The notes: generated by a model not told the origin, from the sequence alone. Positions 7,867-15,546 are shown, numbered from the stretch's first letter. The stretch is 24,447 nucleotides of DNA from Oscillospiraceae bacterium (GCA_017399325.1 JAFQDY010000005.1:1-24447), one strand, 5' to 3'. Numbers and translations: made by a program.

Positions 7867-8157
7867 ATGGAAATGCAACTTTGGGAACAGGTGTACGAGT
7901 CAATGACCTGCCATGTGGAGGAATCCGCAAGAATGCCCGGCGTGGAGAACGCTTTTGCTGACGGATCATACTGTATGCAGCAATACCGGCAGATGCGGGA
8001 TGCCTATGACCGCCTGTGTGACCGGCTGGGTGTTGTTGATGAGGACGCAGATGTGGAGTGTATCATTTGTTGTCTTGAGGAGATCGAACGGGAATTATGC
8101 AGGCGGATGTTTTGTTACGGCCAGCGATTTTACAATGCACCTGAAAGGCACCAATAG
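7867..8157 (+). CDS. Small acidic protein of unknown function with a repeat-derived C-terminus
   Basis: The family is not recognised. The 96-residue product is acidic and probably helical. It is rich in Cys, Met, Tyr and Glu, with a CC pair in VECIICCLEEIERELCRR. It has no signal peptide or membrane segment. AAGGAGG lies at good distance before the ATG, and a promoter-like sequence is present, so expression is likely. The last codons (about YNAPERHQ) and the TAG stop lie inside a dispersed repeat unit (8131-8169), so the original C-terminus was probably replaced when the repeat arrived. It is divergent from, and probably controlled by, the HTH gene. A toxin/antitoxin-like role is possible but has no motif support. 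Confidence 0.65.
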   Translation: MEMQLWEQVYESMTCHVEESARMPGVENAFADGSYCMQQYRQMRDAYDRLCDRLGVVDEDADVECIICCLEEIERELCRRMFCYGQRFYNAPERHQ

Positions 8158-8276
8158 AATCCGTAGGGGCTGGCGCCCTCGACAGCCCGTTTGTTGCGGG
8201 ACGTCCAAGGGGCCGTCCCCTACAATGCCAACGAAAGGTTTCGAGAGGATTCGTAGGGACGAGCGCTGCTCGCCCG
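8131..8276. repeat. Two further units of the CCCCTAC/GTAGGGG repeat family
   Basis: Unit C (8131-8169) shares AATGCACCTGAAAGGCA and CAATAGAATCCGTAGGGG with unit B at 7418-7460, but its left arm is reduced to TTTTAC. Unit D (8217-8259) has CCCCTAC and GTAGGGA. The hairpins GGGCTG...CAGCCC (8167-8188), GGGACG...CGTCCC (8198-8219) and CGAGC-GCT-GCTCG (8260-8272) lie between and after them. Unit C overlaps the 3' end of the small gene. Confidence 0.8.
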
Positions 8277-8339
8277 CTATGAAAAAACAAACCTGAAGAA
8301 GAGAAACAACCCAAGCACACACCCAAACAACCCACAAAA

Positions 8340-8390
8340 GGGAAAAACCGACAATCTTGCGATTTTTGGTTTTTTCCTTTTTCTTTTTTT
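8340..8390 (+). terminator. Probable intrinsic terminator
   Basis: GGAAAAACC pairs with GGTTTTTTCC through an inner AATC-TTGC-GATT stem with a small imperfect bulge, followed by a T-rich tract (8375-8390). It separates the small unknown gene and the repeats from the carbohydrate cluster. Confidence 0.55.
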
Positions 8391-8407
8391 CCAAAGGTTC
8401 ACAAAAG

Positions 8408-8474
8408 ACACAAAATTCGGTTTGGTTATTTGTGTATTCGTACTATTGAAATAATGGGCGCATTGCGGTACAAT
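8408..8474 (+). promoter_or_regulatory. Promoter of the carbohydrate cluster with upstream dyad
   Basis: TTGAAA (8446-8451), a 17-nt spacer and TACAAT (8469-8474) form a good sigma-A-type promoter. ACACAAA and TTTGTGT (8408-8414 and 8429-8435) form an inverted repeat ending 10 nt before the -35. GCATTGCG occurs twice, 33 bp apart (8460-8467 and 8493-8500), at the promoter and in the leader. The leader is about 85 nt long. Either element could bind the cluster's AraC-type regulator. Confidence 0.6.
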
Positions 8475-8566
8475 GTATGTGGATAAAGTGGAGCATTGCG
8501 ACGACACGACACTGTTGCGTTGCGGCGCGCCACAAAAAATAACAAAAATATTTGGAGGTATTTATT

Positions 8567-9781
8567 ATGGCTGGCGGTCCTGGATCTTATGTATTCGGCG
8601 CAGAAGAAAAGAAGGAATTGATGGATGTTATCGAAGCAGGTGCTTTGTTCCGTTACGGCACTCCCGGTGTCGACGGCTTCCAGGGTAAGGTTGCTACCTT
8701 TGAGAAGGAAATCGCTGCTCGGTTGGGTCATGCACACGTTGTTGCTACCAGCTCCGGCACCGGTTCTCTGATGTGCTGCCTGGCAGCCCTGGGTATCGGC
8801 ATGGGCGACGAAGTGATCGTTCCCGGCTACACCTTTATCGCTTCTATTTCCACCATCGCAATGATGAACGCAGTGCCCGTTCTGGCTGAGATCGATGACT
8901 CTTTGACTATCGACCCCACCAAGATCGAGGCTCTGATCACCCCCCGCACCAAGGCTATCATGCCTGTCCATATGCTGGGTAACCCCTGTAAGATGGACCA
9001 GATCATGGAAATCGCTAAGAAGCACAACCTGTATGTCATCGAGGACTGCTGCCAGGCAGTCGGCGCTTCCTACAAGGGCAAGTGCTGCGGCACCATCGGC
9101 GACATGGGCGCTTACTCTCTGAACGTGTTTAAGACCATCACCACCGGCGACGGCGGCTTCGTTGGTACTTCCGATCCCGATCTGTACGAGCGCGCATTCG
9201 GTTACCACGACCAGGGTCACAAGCCCTCCCGTACCGGCGTTGAAGTTGGCAACCGCTCCATCGTTGGCGTTAATATGCGTATGAACGAACTGTCCGGCGC
9301 TGTTGCTGTTGTTCAGGGCCGCAAACTGCCCAACATCCTGAAGACTCTGCGCGAGAAGAAGGCTCTGCTGAAGGCTCAGCTGCAGGATCTGCCCGGCGTT
9401 GGCTTCCGTACCATCAACGACGAAGGCGAGTGCGCTACCCTGCTGACATTGCTCTTCGACACCAAGGAGAAGGCTGCTGCATTCTGCGCTAAGGCCGGCA
9501 CCTCCGTGATCGCTCGCTCCGGCTGGCACGTATACAACAACATGGAGCAGATCCTGGACAAGAAGACCTGGACCGACGCTCACCCCTTCCGTCAGTCCGA
9601 GAGAACCTATCAGAAGCATATGCTGCCCGCTACCGACGACATCCTGGAGCGCGCTGTGAACATCTCCATCGGTGTTGTGGACAAGGGTCTGGGCGCCGGC
9701 ACCGGCATCAACATCAACTCCACTGTTGACGAGATCAACCAGGTTGCCAAGAATATCCGTGAGATCGTTCTGTCCCTGTAA
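8567..9781 (+). CDS. DegT/DnrJ/EryC1/StrS-family PLP-dependent aminotransferase
   Basis: The family moves amino groups onto keto-sugars or keto-cyclitols, or removes them, with glutamate or glutamine as partner. The 404-residue product has a normal length. The segment SSGTGSL (62-68) fits the phosphate-binding region. Asp160 in VIEDCCQAVGA should contact the pyridine nitrogen. Lys189 in SLNVFKTITTGDGG is the Schiff-base lysine. The ATG at 8567 has GGAGG 8 nt upstream; a TTG further up only extends the ORF through the ribosome site. It is first in its operon, 18 nt before a Gfo/Idh/MocA gene. A DegT plus Gfo/Idh pair recalls NtdA-NtdC of kanosamine synthesis in Bacillus, but direction and substrate here are unknown. 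Codon use is strongly biased, suggesting high expression. Confidence 0.88.
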   Translation: MAGGPGSYVFGAEEKKELMDVIEAGALFRYGTPGVDGFQGKVATFEKEIAARLGHAHVVATSSGTGSLMCCLAALGIGMGDEVIVPGYTFIASISTIAMMNAVPVLAEIDDSLTIDPTKIEALITPRTKAIMPVHMLGNPCKMDQIMEIAKKHNLYVIEDCCQAVGASYKGKCCGTIGDMGAYSLNVFKTITTGDGGFVGTSDPDLYERAFGYHDQGHKPSRTGVEVGNRSIVGVNMRMNELSGAVAVVQGRKLPNILKTLREKKALLKAQLQDLPGVGFRTINDEGECATLLTLLFDTKEKAAAFCAKAGTSVIARSGWHVYNNMEQILDKKTWTDAHPFRQSERTYQKHMLPATDDILERAVNISIGVVDKGLGAGTGININSTVDEINQVAKNIREIVLSL

Positions 9782-9799
9782 TTTTCAGGAGGACATACA

Positions 9800-10945
9800 A
9801 TGAAGAAGATTAGAGTTGCCATCATCGGCTGCGGCTCTATCAGCGACATTTATATGAGCAACATCACCAGCGGCAAGTTCCAGATCCTGGAACTGGCTGC
9901 CTGCTCTGATCTGTTCCCTGCCGCTATGGAGAAGCAAGCCGCCAAGTATGGCTGCAAGGCGATGACCACCGAGGAGATCTGCGCTGATCCCACCATCGAT
10001 ATGGTCATCAACCTGACCATTCCCGCTGCCCACTATCCTGTTATCAAGCAGTGCCTGGAAGCAGGCAAGCACGTCTTCTCCGAGAAGATGATCGCTGTTG
10101 AACTGTGGCAGGGTAAGGAACTGGTGGAACTGGCCAATGCAAAGGGTCTGTATCTGGGCGTTGCCCCCGATACCTTCCTGGGCGCATCTGTTCAGACTGC
10201 CAAGTACATCGTGGAATCCGGCCTGATCGGCAAACCCGTTTCCTGCCGCGCTTCCATCAGCCGTAACTACGGCATCTATGGCGAATTCCTGCCCCACCTG
10301 TGCAAGCGTGGCGGCGGCATCGGCTTCGATATGGGCGGTTATTACCTGACTGCTCTGGCTTCCATTTTGGGCCCCGTGAAGGCAGTTTCTGCTTTCACCG
10401 CCATCAATGACCCCGACCGCGTCAACACCCGTATCGGCACCGACCGTGAGGGCAACGACCTGTACGGCCGTGAGTACAAACTGGAAGACGCCAACGTCAT
10501 TACCGCTACTATGCAGTACGAAAGCGGCGTTCTGGGCACTCTGCATATGAACTCCGACTGCATTCTGGACGAGACCTACGGTCTGGAGATCTACGGCACT
10601 GAGGGTATTCTGTACATGGGCAACCCCAACGAGTTTGGCAACCCCGTCTACATCAAGAAGACCCTGTCCGACAAGGTCGAGTTCCCCTACACCCACGGCT
10701 ATGCGGAAAACTCCCGTGGCGTGGGCGCAGCCGAAATGGCTTGGGCGATCGTCAACGGCCGCAAGAACCGCGCCAGCAAGGAAATGGCTTTCCATGTATT
10801 CGAACTGATGCACTCCATCATCGGCTCTGCCGAATCCGGCAAGGTCGTGACTCTGGAGTCCACCTTCGAAACACCGAAGGCTCTGCCCGCAGGCTACATG
10901 GGCGACGGCGGCTGGACCCGCAAGGAAGAAAGCGCTTTGGCATAA
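9800..10945 (+). CDS. Gfo/Idh/MocA-family NAD(P)-dependent oxidoreductase
   Basis: The family oxidises or reduces a ring hydroxyl/keto group of sugars, sugar acids and cyclitols. The 381-residue product has an N-terminal Rossmann domain with the dinucleotide motif IIGCGSIS (8-15). The acidic segment AACSDLF follows the second strand. The catalytic-lysine segment is SEKMIAV, with Lys96. The usual EKP is EKM here, an uncommon replacement of the proline. The C-terminal substrate domain contains GGGIGFDMGGYYL, the conserved D-x-G-x-Y region. AGGAGG precedes the ATG. It lies between the DegT gene and a terminator that comes before the AraC gene. Probable partner reaction: supplying or consuming the keto-sugar used by the DegT enzyme (inference). 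Confidence 0.9.
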   Translation: MKKIRVAIIGCGSISDIYMSNITSGKFQILELAACSDLFPAAMEKQAAKYGCKAMTTEEICADPTIDMVINLTIPAAHYPVIKQCLEAGKHVFSEKMIAVELWQGKELVELANAKGLYLGVAPDTFLGASVQTAKYIVESGLIGKPVSCRASISRNYGIYGEFLPHLCKRGGGIGFDMGGYYLTALASILGPVKAVSAFTAINDPDRVNTRIGTDREGNDLYGREYKLEDANVITATMQYESGVLGTLHMNSDCILDETYGLEIYGTEGILYMGNPNEFGNPVYIKKTLSDKVEFPYTHGYAENSRGVGAAEMAWAIVNGRKNRASKEMAFHVFELMHSIIGSAESGKVVTLESTFETPKALPAGYMGDGGWTRKEESALA

Positions 10946-10968
10946 TCCCATATTACGCAACAAGGTCG

Positions 10969-11004
10969 GAGGGCCGGTCATTGGCCGGCCCTCTGTTTGT
11001 TTTG
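10969..11004 (+). terminator. Intra-cluster terminator before the AraC gene
   Basis: GAGGGCCGG (10969-10977) pairs with CCGGCCCTC (10985-10993), followed by TGTTTGTTTT. The ribosome site of the AraC gene starts at the end of the T tract, so this is either a partial terminator inside the operon or the true end of a two-gene unit. Confidence 0.75.
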
Positions 11005-11018
11005 AAAAGGAGACTGCT

Positions 11019-11993
11019 ATGGGTACTCAGCGAAAAATTCGTAACGAAGAGTACGAAGTACTGGCCTACCCCAAGTTGAACCACATCCGTGGCCGTATCG
11101 TGCACATCATCAACCGCAATACCCATGTCCACAGGGCGTTGGAGTTGGGTCTGGTGCTGGAAGGCGACGCCACCGTGCGGGTCGATGAGCGTATTTTCCC
11201 CGTTAAAAAGGGCTCGTTGTTCTTCTTTAACGCCAACGAACCCCACCAGATCCAGGCATCCTCTCAAGCAGGCGCAAAAGTGGCCTACCTGCAGGTGGCC
11301 AGTTCGTTCTGCAGTGAGTATTTGTCCTGTTTCCGCAACTTGGAATTGCAGGAAAACGACCTGACAGGCACGTTGCCGGCCGAACATTTAAAAGAATTGA
11401 CCAAACTGATGGTGCAGGCCCTGACCGACTATATGGCGGAAGACTCAGACCTGTATGCTCTGCGCTGTGTGTGCAGCGTCTGTCAGTTATACTCCCGGCT
11501 TTTAACCGTCGCACCCTATCGGCAGATGACGGAAGCCGCTTATCTGGCGCGCAATAAAAAAATGGCGCGCTTGAGCCGCATCACCGAATATATCGACAAC
11601 AATTACAGCGAAAAGATCACCCTTGAGCAACTGGCAAAGCAGGAAGGGGTCACCACCACCTACCTGTCCCACTTCATCCACGACCATCTGCATATGACAT
11701 TTCAGGAATATGTCAGTTCCGTCCGGTTTGAACGGGCGCTGAAACTTCTGCGGGATACCTCTATGTGTATGACGGATGTGAGTGTGGTCAGCGGCTTTTC
11801 GGATGTAAAATATCTCTCCCGTATGCTGGAAAACCATTTCGGTATGTCCGCCCAGGAGTCCTGCCGGCAACTGCGGCGGGAGACCACTTTGCAGCAGGCC
11901 GAACAGGAACAGACCTTTGCATCGGAAGAACTTGGACGCAGTTGGCTTGCGGCCTTCTGGCGTGAATACACAAACGGAACACAAAACCTATAA
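11019..11993 (+). CDS. AraC-family transcriptional regulator with N-terminal cupin domain
   Basis: The 324-residue product has an N-terminal cupin-like ligand-binding region (about 20-95; GLVLEGDATVRVDERIFPVKKG and FFFNANEPHQI). A helical linker follows. A C-terminal two-part AraC DNA-binding domain occupies about residues 188-285: first HTH in ITLEQLAKQEGVTTTYLSHFIHD, second HTH in MTDVSVVSGFSDVKYLSRML, then the usual FGMSAQE segment. Such proteins sense small carbohydrates and control the neighbouring genes. AAAAGGAG precedes the ATG. The C-terminus runs about 40 residues beyond the HTH and has no recognised domain. It sits inside the cluster it probably controls. The inverted repeat and GCATTGCG copies near the cluster promoter are candidate sites. 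The ligand is unknown. Confidence 0.92.
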   Translation: MGTQRKIRNEEYEVLAYPKLNHIRGRIVHIINRNTHVHRALELGLVLEGDATVRVDERIFPVKKGSLFFFNANEPHQIQASSQAGAKVAYLQVASSFCSEYLSCFRNLELQENDLTGTLPAEHLKELTKLMVQALTDYMAEDSDLYALRCVCSVCQLYSRLLTVAPYRQMTEAAYLARNKKMARLSRITEYIDNNYSEKITLEQLAKQEGVTTTYLSHFIHDHLHMTFQEYVSSVRFERALKLLRDTSMCMTDVSVVSGFSDVKYLSRMLENHFGMSAQESCRQLRRETTLQQAEQEQTFASEELGRSWLAAFWREYTNGTQNL

Positions 11994-12014
11994 ATCAGAA
12001 AGGAAGTCATCGTT

Positions 12015-13019
12015 ATGAACAAAAAAGGCATTGCTGTAGCAGGCAATATGATCGTGGATATGCTCTATCCCATCGCCGGTATCCCCAAGCCCGGTGAACT
12101 GACCACCATCACCGAGGACGCTTCCAAATCCATCGGCGGCTGCCTGTGCAACGACATCGTGGACTTGGCAAAGTTGGACCCCAAACTGCCTCTGGTAGCA
12201 CTGGGCCGCACCGGTAACGACGAAGCCGGCGCTTACATTATGGAGCAGCTGAAAAAGCACGACAACATCGACCTGCAGCATGTAAAGATCACTGGCACTA
12301 CCTCTTTCACTCTGGTTATGGCCGACGAGATCACCAAGCAGCGCACCTTCTACCACTGCCGCGGCGGCAATGCAGGTTTCTGCGAAGAGGACATTCCTTG
12401 GGATAAACTGGATGTGGATATGCTCCACATCGGCTACATTCTGCTGCTGGACACGCTGGACGAAGAAGACCCCGAGTACGGCACCAAGATGGCAAAACTG
12501 CTGGCGCAGGCCCAAAAGCGCGGCATCAAGACCTCCATCGATGTGGTTTCCGAAGCCGGCGACCGCTTCCGCAAACTGGTCTGCCCCGCAATGCGCTACA
12601 CCGACTACTGCATCATCAACGAAGTGGAAGCCAGCGCCACCACCGGTGTGGAACTGCGCACCGAGGACGGCAAACTGCTGAAGGATAATATGCCCGCAGC
12701 CCTGAAGAAAATGTAGTAACTGGGCGTTTCCACCTGGGCGGTCATCCACTGCCCCGAAGTGGGTTACGGTCTGGACGAGAACGATAATCTGGTGGAAGTT
12801 CCCTCCCTGAAACTGCCCGCAGGCTGGATCGCCGGCACCGTTGGCGCAGGCGACGCATTCTGCTCCGGCGTTCTGTACGGCGCTTGGAAGGGTATGGATT
12901 TGAAGTCCGCCATCGAAATGGGCACCGCTTCCGCTGCTTGCTCTTTGTCCGAAGCCGGCGCGACCGAGGGTATGCGCACTGCCGAAGAGGCAATGAAAGT
13001 TTATAACGACCTGAGATAA
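12015..13019 (+). pseudogene. PfkB-family carbohydrate kinase interrupted by tandem in-frame stops
   Basis: PfkB/ribokinase-family enzymes phosphorylate sugars with ATP. The N-terminal part (codons 1-233) shows AVAGNMIVDMLY, the GG substrate motif in SIGGCLCND, a sugar-lid region and IINEVEA. Codons 234 and 235 are TAG and TAA (12714-12719). The same frame then continues as family sequence (LGVSTWAVIHCPEVGYG), including TVGAGDAF with the catalytic base Asp280 and the anion-hole glycines. Read through, the span is 335 codons, normal for the family, with no length change. The truncated product would lack the catalytic Asp and most of the ATP site. The downstream piece has only a GTG at 12759 and no clear ribosome site. 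It may be a recent pseudogene, an assembly error or, less likely, recoding. Confidence 0.85.
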
Positions 13020-13041
13020 GTAAGAAAGAGGGATTGTTACT

Positions 13042-14256
13042 ATGAATGCTGTTATGTATGGTGGCGGCAATATCGGCCGCGGCTTTATCGGCGCGCTTTT
13101 GAGCCAGTCCGGCTACCGCGTCACCTTTATCGATGTGGCTGAGCCCGTCGTGAAGCACCTGCAGGAAAAGGGTTGCTACCCCATTCGCTATGTGTCCAGC
13201 AACGGCCACGAGGATGTGATGGTTGAAAATGTCACCGCCGTCAACGGCAACGATATGGAGGCTGCATCCGATGTGATCGCAGCTTGCGACATTATGGCTA
13301 CCGCTGTCGGCGCAAGAATTCTGAAGTTCATCGTTCCCAACATCGTTGCCGGCCTGCGCAAGCGCTGGGCCATGGGCGACAAGCCCTTAAACATCATCGT
13401 TTGCGAAAACCTGATGGACGCAAACCTGGTGGTGGAAGGTATGATCAAAGAGCAGCTGACCGAGGACGAAAAGGTCAAGTTCGACGCAACCGTGGGCCTT
13501 GTCGAGGCCTCCATCGGCCGTATGGTCCCCGTGCAGACCGAGGAGATGAAAGACGGCGAGCCTATGCGCGTCTGCGTTGAGCGCTACGGCTTTTTGCCCA
13601 CCGACAAGGCTGCTTTCAAGGGCGGCGTTCCCGAGATCAAGAATATGGTTCCCTTCGAGCCTTTCGATTTCTACCTGAAGCGGAAACTGTACATCCACAA
13701 TATGGGTCACGCCACCTGCGCATACCTTGGCGATCTGCTGAAACTGCAGTACATCTACCAGTCCATCGATGTGGCTGACGTTCGTATTCTGGTGCAGAAT
13801 GCTATGCTGGAGAGCGCCGTGGCTCTGTCCAAGAAGTACGGCGTGGAACTGGGCAGCATTGTGATGCACATCACTGACCTGCTCAACCGCTTTACCAATG
13901 CGGCGCTGATGGATACCTGCGGCCGTGTTGGCGGCGACCCCGGCAGAAAGTTAAGTCCCGACGACCGCCTGATCGGTTCTTCCCTGCTGGCTTTGGAGCA
14001 GGGCATCACCCCCGCTTACATTGCCGTTGGCGCTGCTGCCGGCCTGCACCGTTACATCAACGAGGCAGAGGGTATGGAGCAGGGCCTGGACGCTGCCAAG
14101 CAGGTGCTGGCCGATGTATCCAAGTTGGATGCAAACAGCGAACTGGCAACGATGATCCTCTCCGTTTACGAGAAGATCCTGGCGGGCGCAACCGTTACCG
14201 ACCTGCGCCACATGGCCGACGAAGTGAAGGCCAAGAGCCTGACTGCCATTATTTGA
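13042..14256 (+). CDS. Mannitol-1-phosphate 5-dehydrogenase-like polyol dehydrogenase
   Basis: Polyol-specific long-chain dehydrogenases interconvert sugar alcohols (or their phosphates) and ketoses with NAD(H). The 404-residue product has the N-terminal dinucleotide motif YGGGNIGRGFIG (6-17), then LNIIVCENL, a close match to the LNIIACEN segment of MtlD. The catalytic triad pattern KxxxxNxxH is present as Lys215, Asn220 and His223 in KRKLYIHNMGHATCAYLG. RKLSPDDRLIG and LDANSE also match MtlD. The similarity to MtlD favours a phosphorylated substrate, which fits the PfkB kinase just upstream (22 nt). Mannitol 1-phosphate itself is not established, because no mannitol PTS genes are nearby. AGAGGGA precedes the ATG. 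Confidence 0.85.
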   Translation: MNAVMYGGGNIGRGFIGALLSQSGYRVTFIDVAEPVVKHLQEKGCYPIRYVSSNGHEDVMVENVTAVNGNDMEAASDVIAACDIMATAVGARILKFIVPNIVAGLRKRWAMGDKPLNIIVCENLMDANLVVEGMIKEQLTEDEKVKFDATVGLVEASIGRMVPVQTEEMKDGEPMRVCVERYGFLPTDKAAFKGGVPEIKNMVPFEPFDFYLKRKLYIHNMGHATCAYLGDLLKLQYIYQSIDVADVRILVQNAMLESAVALSKKYGVELGSIVMHITDLLNRFTNAALMDTCGRVGGDPGRKLSPDDRLIGSSLLALEQGITPAYIAVGAAAGLHRYINEAEGMEQGLDAAKQVLADVSKLDANSELATMILSVYEKILAGATVTDLRHMADEVKAKSLTAII

Positions 14257-14310
14257 TCCGTTTTTGCCGCTTTGCAGGGGTAAAATCTGCCAGTTTTTGC
14301 GTATCCAATT

Positions 14311-14340
14311 TGTCATAATTGTATAAAAATAAAAAACCGC
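14311..14340 (+). promoter_or_regulatory. Weak candidate promoter before the isomerase-like gene
   Basis: The 205-bp gap before the isomerase-like gene is AT-rich, unlike its flanks. It contains TATAAA (about 14322-14327), with TTGCGT or similar upstream at a poor 18-19 nt spacing, and a second weak pair, TTGATT-17-CAAGAT, near 14373-14401. No clear terminator is seen after the preceding gene. A separate promoter is plausible but not proven. Confidence 0.3.
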
Positions 14341-14461
14341 AAGATAATCGCCTGTAAAACGCAAAATAAACTTGATTACTTTTTCTGTTTATGGCAAGAT
14401 GAGAGTAGTCAGGAAGTATGCCCTGAAACCAAAAATCAACAAAATGAAAGGATGCAATATT

Positions 14462-15496
14462 ATGTCTAGATTTAAGTTTACCGCAGGTCCCTGGAACTGT
14501 AACGAAGGCGTAGAAGCTTTCGGCCCCGGCGTTCGTCCCGAAGTTGACATCGAGGCAAAGTTTAAGAAGTTCGCAGAGATCGGTATGTCCGGCGTTCAGT
14601 TCCACGATGACGACGCAGTGCCCGATATGAACAACATGACCGAAAAGCAGATCATTGATTATGCTAAGGACATGAAGGCTACTTTGGACAAGTACGGCCT
14701 GGTTGCTGAGTTCGTCGCTCCTCGTCTGTGGATGGATCCCCACACCACCGACGGCGGCTTCACCTCCAACTCCAAGGAAGACTACGAGTTCGCTATGTGG
14801 CGTGCTCACCGCTCCATCGACATCGCTAACGCTATGGGCGCTAAGAACATCGTTCTGTGGCTGGCCCGCGAAGGCACTCTGTGCGCAGAGTCCAAGGACC
14901 CCGTTCAGAAGATCGGCCAGTTGATCGACTCCATCGACGACATGCTGACCTACGACGACAAGATCAAGGTTCTGATCGAGTCCAAGCCCAACGAGCCCAT
15001 CGACCGTTCTTACTGCGGCACTATCGGCCACGTTATGGCTGTTTCCGCTGCTTCTAAGGATCCCAAGCGTGTTGGCGCAGTTCTGGAATCCGCTCACGCC
15101 ATCCTGGCTGGCCTGGATCCCGCTCACGAAATGGCATTTGCTCTGAAGTTCGGCAAGCTGGGCTCCGTTCACCTGAACGACCAGAACGGCTGCCGTTACG
15201 ACCAGGACAAGAGCTTCGGTGTTGAGTCCCTGCGCGGCGCTTTCAACCAGATCAAGGTTCTGATGGACAACAACTACGGCGCCAACGGCGAAATGGTTGG
15301 TATCGACGTTAAGGCTATGCGTACCCAGAAGCCCGAGGATCAGTACCGTCACCTGCAGAACTCCATCCGCATCGCTACCGAGCTGGAGAAGAAGGTCGAG
15401 CGTTTCGACAAGGAATTCCAGGCACAGTGCATCGCAGAGCGCAACTACGAGAAGCTCGAAATGTACGTCATGGAACTGTTGATGGGTATTGTTTAA
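14462..15496 (+). CDS. Xylose-isomerase-like TIM-barrel sugar isomerase with an altered metal site
   Basis: The 344-residue product aligns by eye along its length with class I (actinobacterial-type) xylose isomerase. Matching residues: His48 and Asp51 in FHDDD (catalytic His54/Asp57), Trp133 (Trp137), Glu173 and Lys175 in ESKPNEP (Glu181/Lys183), Glu209 and His212 in ESAH (Glu217/His220), Asp247 and Asp249 in YDQD (Asp255/Asp257), and Asp282 (Asp287). The exception is His237 in VHLNDQNG, at the position of metal ligand Asp245. A His there resembles the metal set of L-rhamnose isomerase and tagatose-epimerase-type barrels. The expected role is divalent-metal aldose/ketose isomerisation of an unidentified sugar. 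The ATG at 14462 follows AAAGGA; an upstream ATG at 14372 has no ribosome site. Codon bias is very strong. Confidence 0.87.
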   Translation: MSRFKFTAGPWNCNEGVEAFGPGVRPEVDIEAKFKKFAEIGMSGVQFHDDDAVPDMNNMTEKQIIDYAKDMKATLDKYGLVAEFVAPRLWMDPHTTDGGFTSNSKEDYEFAMWRAHRSIDIANAMGAKNIVLWLAREGTLCAESKDPVQKIGQLIDSIDDMLTYDDKIKVLIESKPNEPIDRSYCGTIGHVMAVSAASKDPKRVGAVLESAHAILAGLDPAHEMAFALKFGKLGSVHLNDQNGCRYDQDKSFGVESLRGAFNQIKVLMDNNYGANGEMVGIDVKAMRTQKPEDQYRHLQNSIRIATELEKKVERFDKEFQAQCIAERNYEKLEMYVMELLMGIV

Positions 15497-15520
15497 TCCA
15501 TAACTTTCGTGAAACCCAAG

Positions 15521-15546
15521 GGGACGGCGCAAGCCGTCCCTTTTTT
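15521..15546 (+). terminator. Terminator after the isomerase-like gene
   Basis: GGGACGGC-GCAA-GCCGTCCC (15521-15540) is a perfect 8-bp stem with a GCAA tetraloop, followed by six T. The ribosome site of the next gene (CAGGAG) begins only a few bases later, so readthrough must feed the next two genes unless they have their own promoter. Confidence 0.88.

Noticed and set aside
7263..8276. Possible CRISPR array
   Set aside because: The repeats are few, unevenly spaced, inverted in structure and have similar rather than unique intervening sequence; no cas genes are present.
8426..10981. Long minus-strand open frames opposite the DegT and Gfo/Idh genes
   Set aside because: Antisense shadows of highly biased genes with clear plus-strand motifs; no family motifs on the minus strand.
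12714..12719. Alternative genetic code or stop-codon reassignment to explain the kinase stops
   Set aside because: TAA is the normal terminator of most genes in the window, so TAA cannot be a sense codon, and read-through of both stops in a row is unlikely.
14249..15532. Long minus-strand open frame (427 codons) opposite the isomerase-like gene
   Set aside because: It is a shadow of the strong codon bias of the plus-strand gene, has no ribosome site, and its product (His/Val/Leu-rich) shows no family features.
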